A DNA stretch of 64,000 nt, taken from positions 496,001 to 560,000 of the forward strand of contig JAPZLL010000023.1 of assembly GCA_036250225.1 (NCBI GenBank). The letters are read 5' to 3'. The position numbers and the translations under genes are program-made. The notes beneath the pieces are model-generated. The model worked only from the letters and a program-made list of their open reading frames with translations. It was not told the DNA's origin and ran no database searches. This document shows, one piece after another, positions 1-12,411 of this stretch (the stretch's first letter is position 1; each line of letters starts with the position of its first letter). Source of the DNA: Cercophora sp. LCS_1. Taxonomy: Eukaryota; Ascomycota; Sordariomycetes; Sordariales; Lasiosphaeriaceae.

Positions 1-2
1 TA

Positions 3-1803
3 CATGGGCTGCTATCGCATCTTACAAGGCCGCTGAGTGCAGAAGCTGCGGTGGCTGCGCAGGCGGTACGATGGCACTTCCCTGGGGTTTTCTGATACTG
101 ACATTTGCTGCAGTTGGTATGGAAGAAATTGGAGGCGAATTTCGCCCAGGGCCAGTTCGACCTAGCAGAGGCGTGGTGTAGACTTGCGCTTCACTCCCTA
201 TTCAAGAATTGTGGCTCAGGCAATGTCGCCAAGTTGGAGAGGTAACCAGACCCCTTGTTGTCTTTGGAGTTAATGCTGATCATGGAAAGAAAGCTACTTC
301 TCTGTGAATTATCGAGGAACAGCAATGACGCTGCCGCAACTGTCATTCAGAACATGTCGCCGACAAGTTTGAAAGAACCTATGACGGCCTATCTCGCGTT
401 TAAACTGGCAGTGCGTACTGACGACCGCGAACTAGCAGAACGCTGCCTCCGGACTATCGCCTTGGCCCCAGATCATGTCGACTATCTTGGAGCATGCATT
501 GCTGAGGCCCACAGGGTTGGGGACATCTTTTCCGCCATTGCTGCGCTCAAGAAACTAGAGCGAAATTTCGAGTACAAGGAACCGAACTCCATCAACCTCC
601 CAGCCCTTTTCCGATGTACAATCCGACTCCTGGGCACTTTGATTGGGAGGGAAGATGTGGATGAGGACAAGTTCGTCGAAACTATGTGTGAAGAATTTGA
701 GACTGGTGAGTTCCAGGACTGGCATCTTGACAAACAATTAATCCCACCCAGTCATTCTCGCGCTCGAGAAACAAAAACAAGAGCCAGTTGCCTCAAAAGT
801 CTTCAATATCCTTGAGCTCGAGTGGTTTGCTAGGAACTCTTACAGCATCGCTCTCAACAATACCACGAAATGGGATTTGCGTTTTGTCATCAGGATGTTG
901 ACATCTTGTGTCAAAATCATCACGCATTTTACATCTGACGCAGGATCGCCACTCTCCGAACTCTCACAGAAAAGCCTTTTTGCGCGTTTCATCATCTCAT
1001 CTGCCCTTGTCTCCTTAGCCCGAACCCACGACAGCGTCGACAGGCAACGACGCGACTACATGGCATTGCGCGCGCATATCGCGGCTTTCGATACCGAGTT
1101 GGTGGAGAACGCGCCGAATTTTGACGAGGACTTGAAGGATGAACTGGGGAGGAAGTGCGCAACGCTTCTTGTCTTTGACTTTGAAGCAGCCGTTGCTCTG
1201 GAGCAATGGGATGATCTGGGCGGGATAGTCCAAAGGGCTTCACACTGTAAAAGTGTTGTGGCATGCCAATCCATGGCGGATTGTCTCCTGAGGGCGCAGG
1301 CACCCGGACAGAGCAAGTGCATCCCGTGTACGGCAGGCAATAATGCTGACTCTTTTAGCGCTGTACTCTACGATGCGCAAGCTCATCAACGAAATCTGGA
1401 CGCTTGAAAGTTTCGATGCCATGAAGCTGGCAAAGTACACGAGATGCCTATTTCAGGCGACGCTTCCATTGGATGACGGACTGGCAATGAAGCTGCTGGA
1501 TGAGGCCTGTTCGAAGGCCAGAGAGCTGCACGAGGTGGGTTCTACCGCGCTGAAGTCCCCTCAGTGTCGGTTGCTAACGAAAAGCAGGCGGACGGGAGCT
1601 GGCCAGAGGAAGAGATGGAGTGGATGGCCACGACGGCGTTTAACCACGCCATTGACTGTTTCAGCGCCCATCACATGGAAAAGTCCAAAGAGTGGGCGGC
1701 CAAGGCGATTGATCTGGCACACTACTGTGGTGATGAGGGTGGACTGGAGAGGTCTTTGCAGGATCGACATTTGCGGTTGAATCTTGATGGAGGCATGCGA
1801 TGA
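3..1803 (+). CDS. SPO22/ZIP4-like meiotic TPR protein, 3' part
   Basis: The gene enters from the left edge, so its N-terminus is missing. Six exons can be read: 3-65, 114-241, 290-705, 752-1312, 1359-1534 and 1585-1803; all phases agree and the last ends in TGA. The product is made of alpha-helical, TPR-like segments with the texture of the SPO22/ZIP4 family (for example WFARNSYSIALNN, the MLTSCVKII stretch, and a C-terminal AKAIDLAHYCGDEGG). In yeast, Zip4/Spo22 is a synapsis-initiation (ZMM) protein that promotes synaptonemal complex assembly and crossovers, so a meiotic nuclear role is inferred. The fourth visible intron (1313-1358) appears to use a GC donor, GCAAGT. The gene is convergent with the xanthine dehydrogenase gene. 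Assignment rests on remembered family resemblance. Confidence 0.8.
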
Positions 1804-2070
1804 TTCTGGCCGAAGTAGGATGGGGAGCACAATTTCAGAATTTTGTTGTGAAGTTGGCGGTCGTCATTGTCATGAAAGATGCAGTGGGTATGGTGCCCGT
1901 TGAGGTTTAAGGGGTTGAAAACATGGCCTTTGAGCCGAAACCGCCCAGGGCAGGCACTTGGCTTGATAGTGCAATAGAATTGACGAGCCTATGCATCGGT
2001 AAAATAATCCAAGCTTCTATTCTTTCCGTAGGGAGCAATCCCAAGAGGTAAAAAAGAGAGCTTAAAAAAA

Positions 2071-2182
2071 AGTAGTGGTGTGGGATTCGAATCCACGACT
2101 TTCAACTACTGGGAGTTATGTTGAACGGCAGGATAATACTATCAACCACCGCAGGAGTTGCCTCTGGGCGTCGGCCACTACC
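2071..2182 (-). other. tRNA-like Pol III element
   Basis: On the minus strand an A-box-like string TGGCGCAGTGG (2181-2191) is followed by a B-box-like GATTCGAATCC (about 2084-2094) and a run of eight T (2064-2071). Complementary 8-mers at 2071-2078 and 2175-2182 could form an acceptor-like helix. I could not fold a standard cloverleaf: the T-loop does not fit cleanly and no anticodon is convincing. It may be a degenerate tRNA, an unusual intron-containing tRNA or another Pol III transcript. Confidence 0.35.
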
Positions 2183-2394
2183 ACTGCGCCAAGTCGCCTT
2201 GATTTGTGGTGCTGATCTGATACCAAATTCCCTCCCATATACCCATAGGGCCGCATACCCATTAGGGTCCCTGGGGATGTGTTGCCCAATGCACGCGTCC
2301 TCCGTTCCACACACTTCGTCAAGGGCTGTTTCTAGCCTCACAAGTATTCGATGTGAAGTTGACGACCTCACCCGCGTTGGCAAAGAGCATGTTG

Positions 2395-2715
2395 CCCTCG
2401 CTGGCCGAGAATGTGACGTCGTCTTAACGATGAGATGGAATGGCGGCATGATGCGGTGCCTTCCCTCTCCCAACCTTGTCGCCATGTTTGTTGCTCACGC
2501 GTTGAGCAGCTTTCCCACGCCAGCATCACACCTACGGATTCAGCACCGAATTCACGCACTCAACATCGTGCTCGTGCTTCAGGCACCATCGACGCATGCA
2601 ATGTACAACGTTCGGCATCGTGCCTACGTTCAAGATCCCGGCCTCATCCTCGCTGACAAGAGTATGTAGCGTCTCCATGACGACGTGGAATAGCGGCACG
2701 ACGCGTTTTCTCCGC
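2395..2715. repeat. Weak direct repeat, about 60 nt, spaced about 250 nt
   Basis: The segment around 2395-2460 resembles 2647-2712. Shared strings include CCTCGCTG and TGGAAT(A/T)GCGGCA(C/T)GA, with several transition differences. In between I see only short overlapping open frames and no supported gene. The rest of the 1804-2945 gap holds the Pol III-like element and the 3' flanks of two convergent genes. Confidence 0.35.
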
Positions 2716-2945
2716 AGTCTTGCGAGGATGGTATTCGGGCGTCCAGCATCATGCAAGCATTCAGGGAAAAAAAACGGTACCCATGTTCAGAAAAGAAATA
2801 GTGTCATTGCTCATTTCGTGTAATGCGATCATCAACCTAACGCTCGGATGGACATCAAAACCCAGTCAATAAATATCCAATCAACCAACCAACAGCCCAT
2901 TTACCAGATAAACAGCCCCTTGATCAAATAGACAGATGCCACCCC

Positions 2946-5900
2946 TTAAATCGCAATGAAGAAGCTCTTCTCCCCTTCCTTTGGCAAAACCCTCGCCCGT
3001 TCCATAATCGGATCAACACACGCCAGCCGGATCCTCTCCGCCGTAGCAGGACTCTCAAGCCTCAACAGCCCATCCTCTTTATCGTCCGCCCCCACCGTCG
3101 CCTCAACGCCGTATTGCTTCCTCGCCGCCTTGAGGGCGTCCCGAATCGCGAAGAATACAGCGCTGCCCATAAACAGCGGGGGCTCGCCGACGCCTCGGCT
3201 ACGTTGGATCGTGCGCAAGTCTTGCCACTCAACGTCCTTGAGCAAACTAACATTAAAGACCTGCGGGATGTCGCGGAAGCCAGGGATCTTGTAGGCGCCG
3301 GGGCCGCGGGTGAACAAGTTACCCGCCATGGGCCCGTTGCGCAGCCAGAGGGACTCTTCCATGGTGAAGAGGCCGAGGCCTTGGATGAAGGCGCCCTGGA
3401 TCTGGCCGTAGTCGATGGCTGGGTTGATGGAGCGGCCGACATCCATTTTGATGTCGGCGCGCAGGCAGGTCCAGGAGCCTGTGAGGGTGTCGACTTCGAC
3501 TTCGGCGGCGGTCACGCCTTGGGTAAAGTAGAAGAACATTTTGCCCGTGTTGGCGCCCCAGGTGTAGCCGATCTCGGGAGTTTTGTAGAATCCCTGGGCA
3601 GAGAGGTTGACGCGGTCAAAGTAAGCGGCATGGGCGATTTGCTTCATGGTTGCGTCGGGGCCGAGTTTCTCGCGGTAGGGAGCAAGGCGCTCATTGAGCT
3701 GAGTACAGGCGTTGTAAATGGCGTAGCCGTTGAGGTCGGAGGAGGCTGAGGCGGCGGTTGCGGAGGCGTTGGCTACCGTGTTGGTTGCTGTCTCGGAGAT
3801 GAAGACGTCTTCCATGGGCACCGAGAGGGCTTGAGCGGCGATCATGGTCATTTTGGTGTGTAGACCTTGACCCATTTCGGTGCCGCCGTGGGCGACGAGG
3901 ACCGAGCCATCGTGGTAGATGTGCACGAGGGCGCCGGCTTGGTTGAACCACAGAGCTGTAAAGGAGATGCCGAATTTGGTGGGGATGAGGGCGAGACCAC
4001 GCTTGCGCCACTTGTGAGAAGCGTTGAATTCGGTGACTGCTTCGCGGCGAGCTGGATAGTCGGATTCATCCTGGACTTGTTGATACATGAGTGGGACGTG
4101 CCAGTCGGTAAGGGGCTGGTTGAAGTGCGTGAGCTCCTCGGGCTTGTAAAAGTTGATCTCACGGAACTTCTCAGGTGCAATCCCAAGGCGGTCAGCCACT
4201 TCATCCATGTAAGACTCGGCAATGAACATGCCCTGAGGGCCACCAAAACCACGGAATGCCGTGTTGGACATGGTGTTGGTCTTGCAGACCCGGCCGCGGA
4301 CATAGATATTGGGGATCAGGTAGCAGCCATCCGAGTGCGACATGGCGCGCTCACAGACGGCGGCGCTGAGATCCCAACTCCACCCGCCGTTGTTGAAGAT
4401 GTCGACATCGAGGGCCTGGATCTTGCCGTCCTTGTTGACACCAACCTTCCACTTCCCCAAAAAGGGATGGCGCTGGCCAGACACGATCATGTCCTCCTCG
4501 CGGGTCAACATGCACCTGACTGGCCGCTTTGTCTTCTTGGCAGCTACGGCGAGAATACTGCTGAGTTGCACCGATCGACTCTCCTTGCCGCCAAAGCCAC
4601 CACCCATGCGCTTCACACGGACGACAACCTTGTTAGCCTGCACGTCGAGAACCTGTGCAGCATATGCTTGACTGTAAAGTCGTTAGTCATGAAACACACG
4701 CGCCTCGCTGTCAACTTACGCCTCGTTGGGGTTCTGTGTGCTCGACCAAATCTCCATCTCACCACCCTCCTTGGGAATTGCCAGGGAAGCCTGTGTCTCG
4801 AGGTAAAAATGCTCCTGTCCACCCATCCTCGCAGTGCCGGTGAAGACATAATCGCAGTTCTTGAAAGCCACCTCTGGATCGCCCTTCTTGATCTCGCGGA
4901 AGAAGTTGAAAAAGCTCTCTTGCTCAATCGCCTCTTCAATGGTGAAGACGGCCGGCAACTCTTCGTACTCGATCTTGACCGCCCGCGCAGCCTCGGCCGC
5001 GCGATTCGCAGAAGTGGCAAGGATCAAGCCAATCGGCTGGCCGGTAGTAAACACCTCGTCTTCAGCGAAGAACATCTCCTCGAGATGCGGCGCACCCCAG
5101 CGGTTGGCCTTGGGATTGGGCATGTCGTTCTTATCGACATAGTCAACGACGCCCGGGAGATCCAGCGCGGCCGAAACATCCACCGATATAATCTTTGCGT
5201 GGGCCTTGGTTGACAGCACCATGCAGCCGAAGAGCTCGTTCTTCAGGGGCGGAATGTCGTCGGTGTACTGGGCCTCGCCGGTGACCTGTTTCAGAGCCGC
5301 GACGTGGGGGTTCGACTTTCCGAGCGTCTCCTGCATATATCCGGCCGCAGCCTCTCTGTCCTCCTTTCCAGTGGAGATGTCTCTCTCGATCTCCGTGGCG
5401 GCCTCGGCATCAGCTTTGTCCGACTCCTGGAGAGCCAACATGACTTCGTGGTAGAAGCGGTAGAAGAAACTGAGAGCCAGCGACTTCCTGTAAGAAGCCA
5501 TGCCGCCAGGGACCCCGAAGGAAAGGTTGAAGTCCTGTTCCAACGCATTCATGGTGCCCTCGAGTGTCTCCAGCTCAGCGAACTTCTTTCCCACCAGGAA
5601 CTCGTTCGCCTTCTTGGCCGCAACAGTGAATGGTGCCATGCCACCATAGACAAGATTAGCACCCTCAACAATACCGCCGTCATCGAGCCTGACTTTCAGC
5701 GCCGAGGTGACAATGGCAATGTCGTCATCCTTTCTCTTGGCCTGCTTGTAAGCGCGGAAGAACTCGCCTTTCTCCTTTGTGACGGGAATTCGGATGGAAG
5801 CAAGGACGGCATCAGATGGCAGGGCTGTCTTACGGTACCCAGTGAAGAAGTTGGACATGGGGATCCCAGTCTCGCCGCTCAGAGTCTTGGCTACTAAAAC

Positions 5901-7144
5901 GGCATCAGCTGCCATGAGAACGGGGTTCAGATCGGAGATGGGAGACGCCGTAACCAGGTTGCCCGCCGGCGTGCCGACGTTCCTGATCTGCCTCCCCGCA
6001 AAGTACTTGAGCTGCTTGTGAATGGCGTGGAATATCTGCCCACGAGTTTCGCCGTAGTGCTTGACGGCATCTTGGCAGACGTTTTCAAGGTCGGTCAGAG
6101 TGATGTTGCCTCCAATTTCCAGGTGATCATCGTTCATCGCATACTGCCTCAACTCGGCAATGTCGCCTACGAATACCGAGACCGGGTATTGCAGAGCCTT
6201 GAACTTGATTTCGATCTGGGTCTCGGTGCTGCCACCAATGATCTTAGCGTTCGGGAAGACGCTCTTGATCTCAAGCAGCTGCCCCAACGTGGTAGGTCGG
6301 TACCAAGTCTTGCGCTTGTTTCCGAAAGCCAGGGGCTTGAACTGGTGCTTCTTCAGTGCAGGCGGGAAGATGAGCTCCGTGTCGGGGTTGTACTCGATAA
6401 AGCCCGGGGGGGTGAACCGCTTGATGGGCTGATCTACGTCCTCTTTCCCGGCCCCGCCGCATCCACCGCCTCCGCCCTCCATGCAGCACCCACTGCCACC
6501 GTTCGCCTTGCTCTTACCGCAGGCGGCGGCCTTGGTGCTGAAGGTCTGTGCTGCGTCGAGAATCGGTCGGTAGCCGGTGCATCGGCATAGATTACCGTCA
6601 AAGGCCTCTTCGACGTCGTGCTCGGTAGGGCTCTGGTTGTTGCGAAGAAGGGCGTACAGACTCATAACGATGCCAGGGGTACAAAAACCACACTGCGAGC
6701 CATGGCTTTTGGCCACACGCTCCTGTGCAGGATGGGGCTGTTTGACATTTCCAATACCCTCAATCGTGATCACATGCTTTCCGTCGACGGAAGCGAGGGG
6801 AGCCAGGCATGCGTTGACACTGGCATGGTATATTTGTTTTGTGGTTGGGTTGTACTGTGACACCACCACGGTACAGGCACCACAACCACCCTCACCACAT
6901 CCACTGAGCGAGGTTAGTAAGATTGGTACTCATCAAGCATGTGGGAATTTTAAGCTGGGACGTACAGTTTTGTTCCCGTGAGGCCGATGCCACGGAGGTA
7001 TTCTAGAAGGGTGACTTCCGGGTCGATCTCGTCTAGGACGACGCGGGTGCCGTTGAGGTAAAAGCGGAGGGTATCATGGTACACTGTGGTGAAGAACGGG
7101 GGTGAGGCTGAGTCGCGCTCAGGGGAGATGGCAATGGGGGCCAT
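2946..7144 (-). CDS. Xanthine dehydrogenase (purine hydroxylase)
   Basis: Oxidises hypoxanthine to xanthine and xanthine to urate, passing electrons through two 2Fe-2S centres and FAD to NAD+. Exons 6966-7144, 4720-6903 and 2946-4671 join to 1362 residues, normal for the family. Visible parts: first 2Fe-2S site GCGEGGCGAC (about 60-70); second site CGFC (131) and CRCTGY (166-171); a Gly/Cys-rich linker (about 188-211); FAD-binding IIGGSTE (about 281-287); molybdopterin-binding MGGGFGGKES (about 810) and FRGFGGPQG (Arg about 928); and GVGEPPLF with the catalytic Glu near 1284. The ATG at 7144 was chosen because the open frame further upstream has no ATG. An AGATAA (GATA-factor-type) site lies at 7299-7304, consistent with nitrogen control but not proof of it. 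The fungal orthologue is hxA; the dehydrogenase role is preferred over aldehyde oxidase from the motifs. Confidence 0.95.
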
Positions 7145-7980
7145 GTTGACAAGTGACGGGTAGGGGTGTTCGTCTGTTGTCACCGCCCAGAGGGTTCCCG
7201 CAGCCGGTTCCACTCCCGGTATAAGGCTGAGCCGGTCAGGACCTTGTGGTCGCCGAGGAGACGAGCGTTGTCTTCAAAGCAGCTGGAAGAAGAAAAACAG
7301 ATAAACGGCAAATCGTCTGCCCAGACGTTTGAGGAGGACCGGACGGAAGCTATGTAGCCTTGGTAGGACGGGAGGGAGTGGCGTTAAGTGGGTGAAAGAC
7401 GCAACGGTGAAGTGGCGACGGCAGCTTCAAGTAGCTCAAGGTCAACAGGGCCAAGGAAGCTTGCTTGGGCGTCGAGCCGCCGGGTCCCGATTGTCCTGTT
7501 GCCTCCCGATATGCTAGGGCCAGCTGGGATGCGCTTCTGAGCAAATCAATCTTCGGGCCAAGTGCTTTGTTCTTATCGGAGGTACATGCGGTGGAGGGGA
7601 AGGGGCGACGGTCCATGTGGAGAGTGTGGGGTAGACTACCTATAACAGCTCCCGTGTGGGGCTGCGGTTCTCATCGGCCGGCTCCCGCCTCCATGCGGCG
7701 CCGGTGACACGGCGGTCTCCACACCGACATCCTCGCCTTGTCCCAACTGTTTGACAAACATACCGGCCCAAAAGACCGCCCTCGAATATGAATGAAATGC
7801 CACATCACTAATTTTTCTCATCTTGAATTCGGGTCATCGGAACTTCCGGGGCTAGCTCGACATGACTTGGCTGGCCTCAAAGTGAGCGATGGAGTTCCAT
7901 TTCCCCACTGTTCAAAGAGAGAGCTATCTAAGTGATCCACCAGATCGGTAGCACATGCAAGGTGACAAATGGAGCAGCTA
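7145..7980. other. Intergenic: XDH promoter and 3' flank of next gene
   Basis: No supported gene. It contains one AGATAA motif at 7299-7304. Small overlapping open frames on both strands have no family resemblance. Confidence 0.6.
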
Positions 7981-10312
7981 CTATTGGAGGCTGTCGGTAT
8001 CAAAGCCTTGGGCCCAGAACCCCGCCCCATCAGCGTGAACCACGGGGCCGTTGCGGGTTAAGTCAAAAGAACAAACAACGTCGCTCCCCGGACTTCGGTG
8101 TCGAAGAACCATATGCTGGCTGGTCAACACATCCCACCATTCCAATACACCACTCAATGGAATATATATCCACTGCGACGTCCATCTGTCCTGCGGGTCT
8201 TCGCTTTGTTCGTTGGGTCTACCCAACATCTCCGAAATGTGCTTCTCTGGGTCGGCCGGCATCTCGAGTTGGACGTCTAGAACGGCCATCATGTCGTACA
8301 TTCGTGCGATGCACAGATGTATACCGGAATGTCCTTTGATCGAGATTGTCTCCAACTTTCGGTCGAAACGAACTTGACCGACACAATCCCTGCCCCCATC
8401 GGCGTGCCGAACAAGCATTCCGCTGACGCAGGGTATGTATTCAACATGGGGCCGTCTGCATTTCGTCAGCTCGACGGCATCTTCGAGATTGCAATGCGTA
8501 TAGTTCCAGCCTGCCCCCAGCCTGAGAAAACTCGGCAAATGTGTCGATAGCTGGTGCGTGGCCGTAAGTTGGGGTTTCGGTACTTCAGAGTCGTTGTCTT
8601 CTTCGAGTTCGTCAAGATTCTCGGCGGCCACGAATCGTACAAAGTGCTCGTTGTGTATCCCGACCATAATGCCGTTGAAGTAGACGCGCCCCCCATTTCG
8701 GGAAGGCTTGTGCAAAAGCTGAAAATCCGGGTTGTCGCAATCGTGTATGTCGCCAGTCGTGATCACATGCCCACGATTTGTGATAAACTAGAAGCCGGTC
8801 AGATAATTCTAGTGAGAGCAAAGGTTTTAAACGGAGTCATTCTCACCTTCATAACCACTTCCTCCGTGACAGGGGTGGACTGAGACCGAACATAGATGGC
8901 ATCAATGCGATCTCCCGAGTTGACAGGAACGTATATCCATTTCATTTCGTCGCACCTATCAAAAGCACGGTAGGGCTGAGTGTAAAGGCCTGGCAGCTCT
9001 CCCGCCCGATGGGTGTGAAGCGCAATGACGGTCCCGCGGTATGCAGCCAGCGAGTACCCCGTGATACCTGGCGTGTTGCATTCGAAGCTTAGCATCCTAA
9101 ACTTCCACTGAGGATGCGTTGAGGGACCATATTCCGGTAGACCATTGAGCTCGTCAGATTCCCTCGGGCTCAGATCAATCATCTTTGGAGGAGTTGGAAC
9201 GGGCCAAGTAATTTGAAGAGCTGGCGGTGTCGTATCAAAAACATCACGGAGTTTCATGCCCTGGTTCGTGCTCGATATGTTAGCCAAGTACGGAAACTGA
9301 GTTGAGGGTGTAATAAACTCACGTCGCTCTTCACACCAAGTTCTAAAGTTCGCTCCGCAACGGAAACTGTCTTCCACCACGCTCCAGCCTCGCACGATCG
9401 GCTGGGAAGCGCACCACCCGCGGAAACGAAAAAGACTCGACGAATGCCAAAGGGGTCAAGAGCGATGTAGATGTTCTCCACTCTGCGGTCGACACCAGCA
9501 CAAAACACCAACTCTTCTGTGACTGAAGATTCGCCCTCGGTAGCGTTGCGAAGGTTCTTCACATAACGAGTGTTGTTGAACATCATGTAACTTGCGTAGA
9601 TGTTGTGTGCAAGGCTCAGCTCAAAAGTTTCAGAAGGGATTCCGGAGGAAAGCTTCTCGACTTGCTGTTCCGCTGAGATAACCGCAAACTCCGGTATAAG
9701 CTGAGGCGCGATGATAGACCACAACTCGTAAGGCAGTCGACCCGGAAAGTTTTTCTGCAAAACAGATATCAAGATATCCTGGAGGCGATTCTTATACTGA
9801 AACTCTTCGAGAGCATTATACTCCAGGCCGAACTCCGTTGCATGGAGAAATTGCTGTTCCAGTGGGCTCTGGAGAAGTTTGAAGCATGCCGTGTGAAAGC
9901 ACAACGCCGTCTGAGGGGGCCCGTCGCTCCAGGGGCACGGCTCCCTGCGATCGCAAACATGATAGCGGACGTGATCAGCAACAAACGAGTCGCCAAGCTC
10001 AAGAGCGAATTCCTTCCGCCAAATGAAGTCTTGTCCGTCAGATTTCGGTTCGCTGATGCGGGCCACAACCCGATCTCCCTCTTGCAACAGGAATTGGCAT
10101 AGCCTGCAGCGCCGTGATCGGATGCAATAGTAAGGGCGATTCACGGGCATGCAACGCCGTGGAATGATCCTGTTGTAAAATCTCAACATGCTGTCAGCCA
10201 GATCCATGCTGACGGCAAGTCGGAGAGTGAAGGGGAGGAGTTTGGCGGATGGGGTGAAAGTGAAGAGTGCGAGGGGCAGGTGCGTCCAAGCCAGGCGATG
10301 GGGGCAGGTCAT
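7981..10312 (-). CDS. Unrecognised protein with Cys/His cluster and F-box-like motif
   Basis: Exons 9323-10312, 8847-9260 and 7981-8787 join in phase to 736 residues; both introns have GT-AG ends. I do not recognise a named family. An N-terminal cluster includes C69xxC72, H118xC120, C126, C138xH140 and C143, suggesting a zinc-binding module. Near residues 193-205 is LPYELWSIIAPQL, which has the spacing of the start of an F-box. The C-terminal two thirds is predicted beta-rich with many Trp and Gly and no membrane segment. A second ATG (MDLADSML, 10207) could be the true start because the first 35 residues are hydrophobic and atypical. A decayed paralogue lies on the opposite strand at 13940-15041. 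A ubiquitin-ligase adaptor role is only a guess from the F-box-like motif. Confidence 0.8.
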
Positions 10313-10875
10313 TGAGGTGCCCCTGCATCACGACCCAGGCAGCCTTTGACCTGCATGCATGCAGCACGGACCATACAGGTACCTCCAAGAAGCTTGAGGT
10401 ATGCGTATTTCTTTTTATTCGCAGCCTGGAAGGCTGTGAGCCAAGGTGTACAGAGAGGAGCAAAACTGGCCTACGAGTTGTGGGAAAAGGTCAATGGCGA
10501 GGGTGGTTGCCTACGTCGAGGTTGCGTGGCCGTTTCGCGAAGGCTGCGCCGTTGATGCCAAAAAGATGGCCGTCACGGTTTTGGTTTGACACTTCAACGG
10601 GTCTAAGTACCTTGCCCGGGTTGTGTTCAGTCTCGAGGTATCGTCAACCGTTGTCGTAATTGTCGCAGGGCTGGTGCCCAGCTAGCTACGAGCCAGGAGC
10701 TTGTCCCGTCACTAGGCCACAAGACGCGTGAGGCTAACGACCCCAGCACAACCATTTGGATGTCACACATAAACGGACCGTGTCTGGAACTTGAGAGCAG
10801 TACGCTACTAAAACCACAGACTGTGGAACTTCCCGAGACCCAGACACCCACCCTCCCACTCAAATTCCCGAGCTC
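10313..10875. other. Intergenic between two minus-strand genes
   Basis: Upstream region of the zinc-finger/F-box-like gene and 3' flank of the aldehyde dehydrogenase gene. I see no gene, RNA or clear regulatory motif. Confidence 0.6.
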
Positions 10876-12411
10876 TCACTTCGCAAAGTGCAAGCACTGC
10901 GTGTAAGCGTACGACAGCAACCCCTGCTTGCCCATTTCTCCTCCAAAACCACTGTCCTTCATACCCCCAAAGAACGCCCCGAAGTTGGGTCTCTCAAACT
11001 GATTGATCCATACACCTCCTGCCTCCAACCGCCGAGCAATCCTCTCAGCCTGGGTAAGATCCTTGGAATAAATCGACGCTCCCAACCCGGCATTCGCCAA
11101 GTTCGACCTCTTGATAACATCCTCCTCGTCCGTCCAGGACAACACCGGCAAGACAGGGCCTATTCACATTAGCAACCCCTCCCCCAACCCTGACAGGAGA
11201 AAAACTCACCAAACTGCTCCTCCTTTACCAACCAGCTCTCCTCGGGTGGGTTCGCCACAATCGTCGGCTCAAGCCAGAACCCCTTACCAGTTGCGCTCAC
11301 ATTCGCCGTCTTCCCGCCGGTCATCACCTTGTACCCATTCTTCTTGCAGTCCTCGATAATCCCCTTGACCACCTCGAACTGCATCTTGTTATCCACCGGC
11401 CCAAACACGCTCGGCGCCTTGGCGTCCTCCTGTACCGTATACCCCCGCTCGACTTCCTTGACCAGCCTGTCCAAAAACTCCTCATAGATGCTCTCGTGCA
11501 CGTAGATGCGCTTGCTCGCGACGCAGACCTGTCCCGCGTTGAAGAAACCGCCGCTGGCTACGCTCGGGATCGTCCTGTCGAGATCGGCATCCGCACAGAC
11601 AATGCAAGCGTCGTTACCCGCCAGCTCAAGAGTCACTTTCTTGAGTGTCTTTGCACAGCTGGCCATGACGCGCTTGCCCGTGGCAATGGTGCCGGTGAAC
11701 GAGATCTTGGCGATGCCGGGGTGCAGCGTCATGAGGGCGCCAAGGTCGGCGCCGCCGTTGAGAACCTGGAAGACGCCTGGGGGCAGGATTCCGCGGGAGA
11801 GCTCGACCCATTTCATCACGGCGTAGGGGGTGAACGGGGAGGGTTTGACGATGACGCAGTTGCCGGTGATGAGAGAGGAGACGACTTTGATGTTAGACAG
11901 GATGAGGGGGAAGTTCCACGGGCAGATGGCGGCGACAACGCCGAGCGGGACGTGGGTTGCCACGACGCGGGTGGTGTCGTCTTCATATTGCACTTCGTCT
12001 TCGAGAGCGGTTTTGGCTATTGGAGAGGTTTGTTAGAGCGAAGTTGCCCCGTTGAAAGGGGCAATGGGAAAACGGACAGTAGTAGAGGCATTGAGCGATC
12101 GAGGCCTTGACGTCAATGTCTGCGAGGATGGCTGATTTGCCTGTTTCTTTGGAGAGAATCTCGGCGAGCTCTTCAGAGTGCTTTTCCAACACATCGGCCA
12201 GCTTAATCAGGGCGGCTTGGCGCTCTGCGATAGTTGTTCGGCCCCAGGTTACAAAGGCCTTTTGGGCGGCGGCAACGGCATCTTCAAAGTCGTTGGTTGT
12301 GGCGATCGGGCAGGGCCAGAGATCCTCCTCGGTTCGGGGGTCTGTCACGGCATGCGTCTTTTCAGCGCCGCGCAGCTCGTCGTTGATGATGTTGAAGAAT
12401 TGGGGCTGCAT
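10876..12411 (-). CDS. NAD(P)-dependent aldehyde dehydrogenase
   Basis: Oxidises an aldehyde to its acid using NAD(P)+. Exons 12078-12411, 11210-12016 and 10876-11159 join to 474 residues, the usual ALDH length. Motifs: PWNFPL with the oxyanion Asn (about 146), ISFTGTIATGK for cofactor binding (about 216-226), the general-base Glu in LELAG (about 242), the nucleophile in GQVCVASKR (Cys about 276), and EEQFGP spanning the last splice junction. The ATG at 12411 gives MQPQFF; the open frame extends 34 codons further to a non-ATG codon. The first intron starts with GTCCGT, a weak donor, but the join restores the ALDH frame. No N-terminal targeting signal is evident, so it is probably cytosolic. 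The substrate cannot be told from sequence, and no neighbour suggests a pathway. Confidence 0.9.

Noticed and set aside
2118..2669. 183-codon plus-strand open frame
   Set aside because: It overlaps the Pol III-like element and the repeat, and no coding texture was seen.
3867..5213. 448-codon plus-strand open frame antisense to xanthine dehydrogenase
   Set aside because: It mirrors the codon structure of the strongly supported XDH exons and has no domain resemblance.
6420..6500. Gly/Cys-rich insert in XDH as a novel metal site
   Set aside because: Fungal XDHs commonly carry a Cys/Gly-rich linker after the second 2Fe-2S domain, as far as I recall, so it is probably ordinary.
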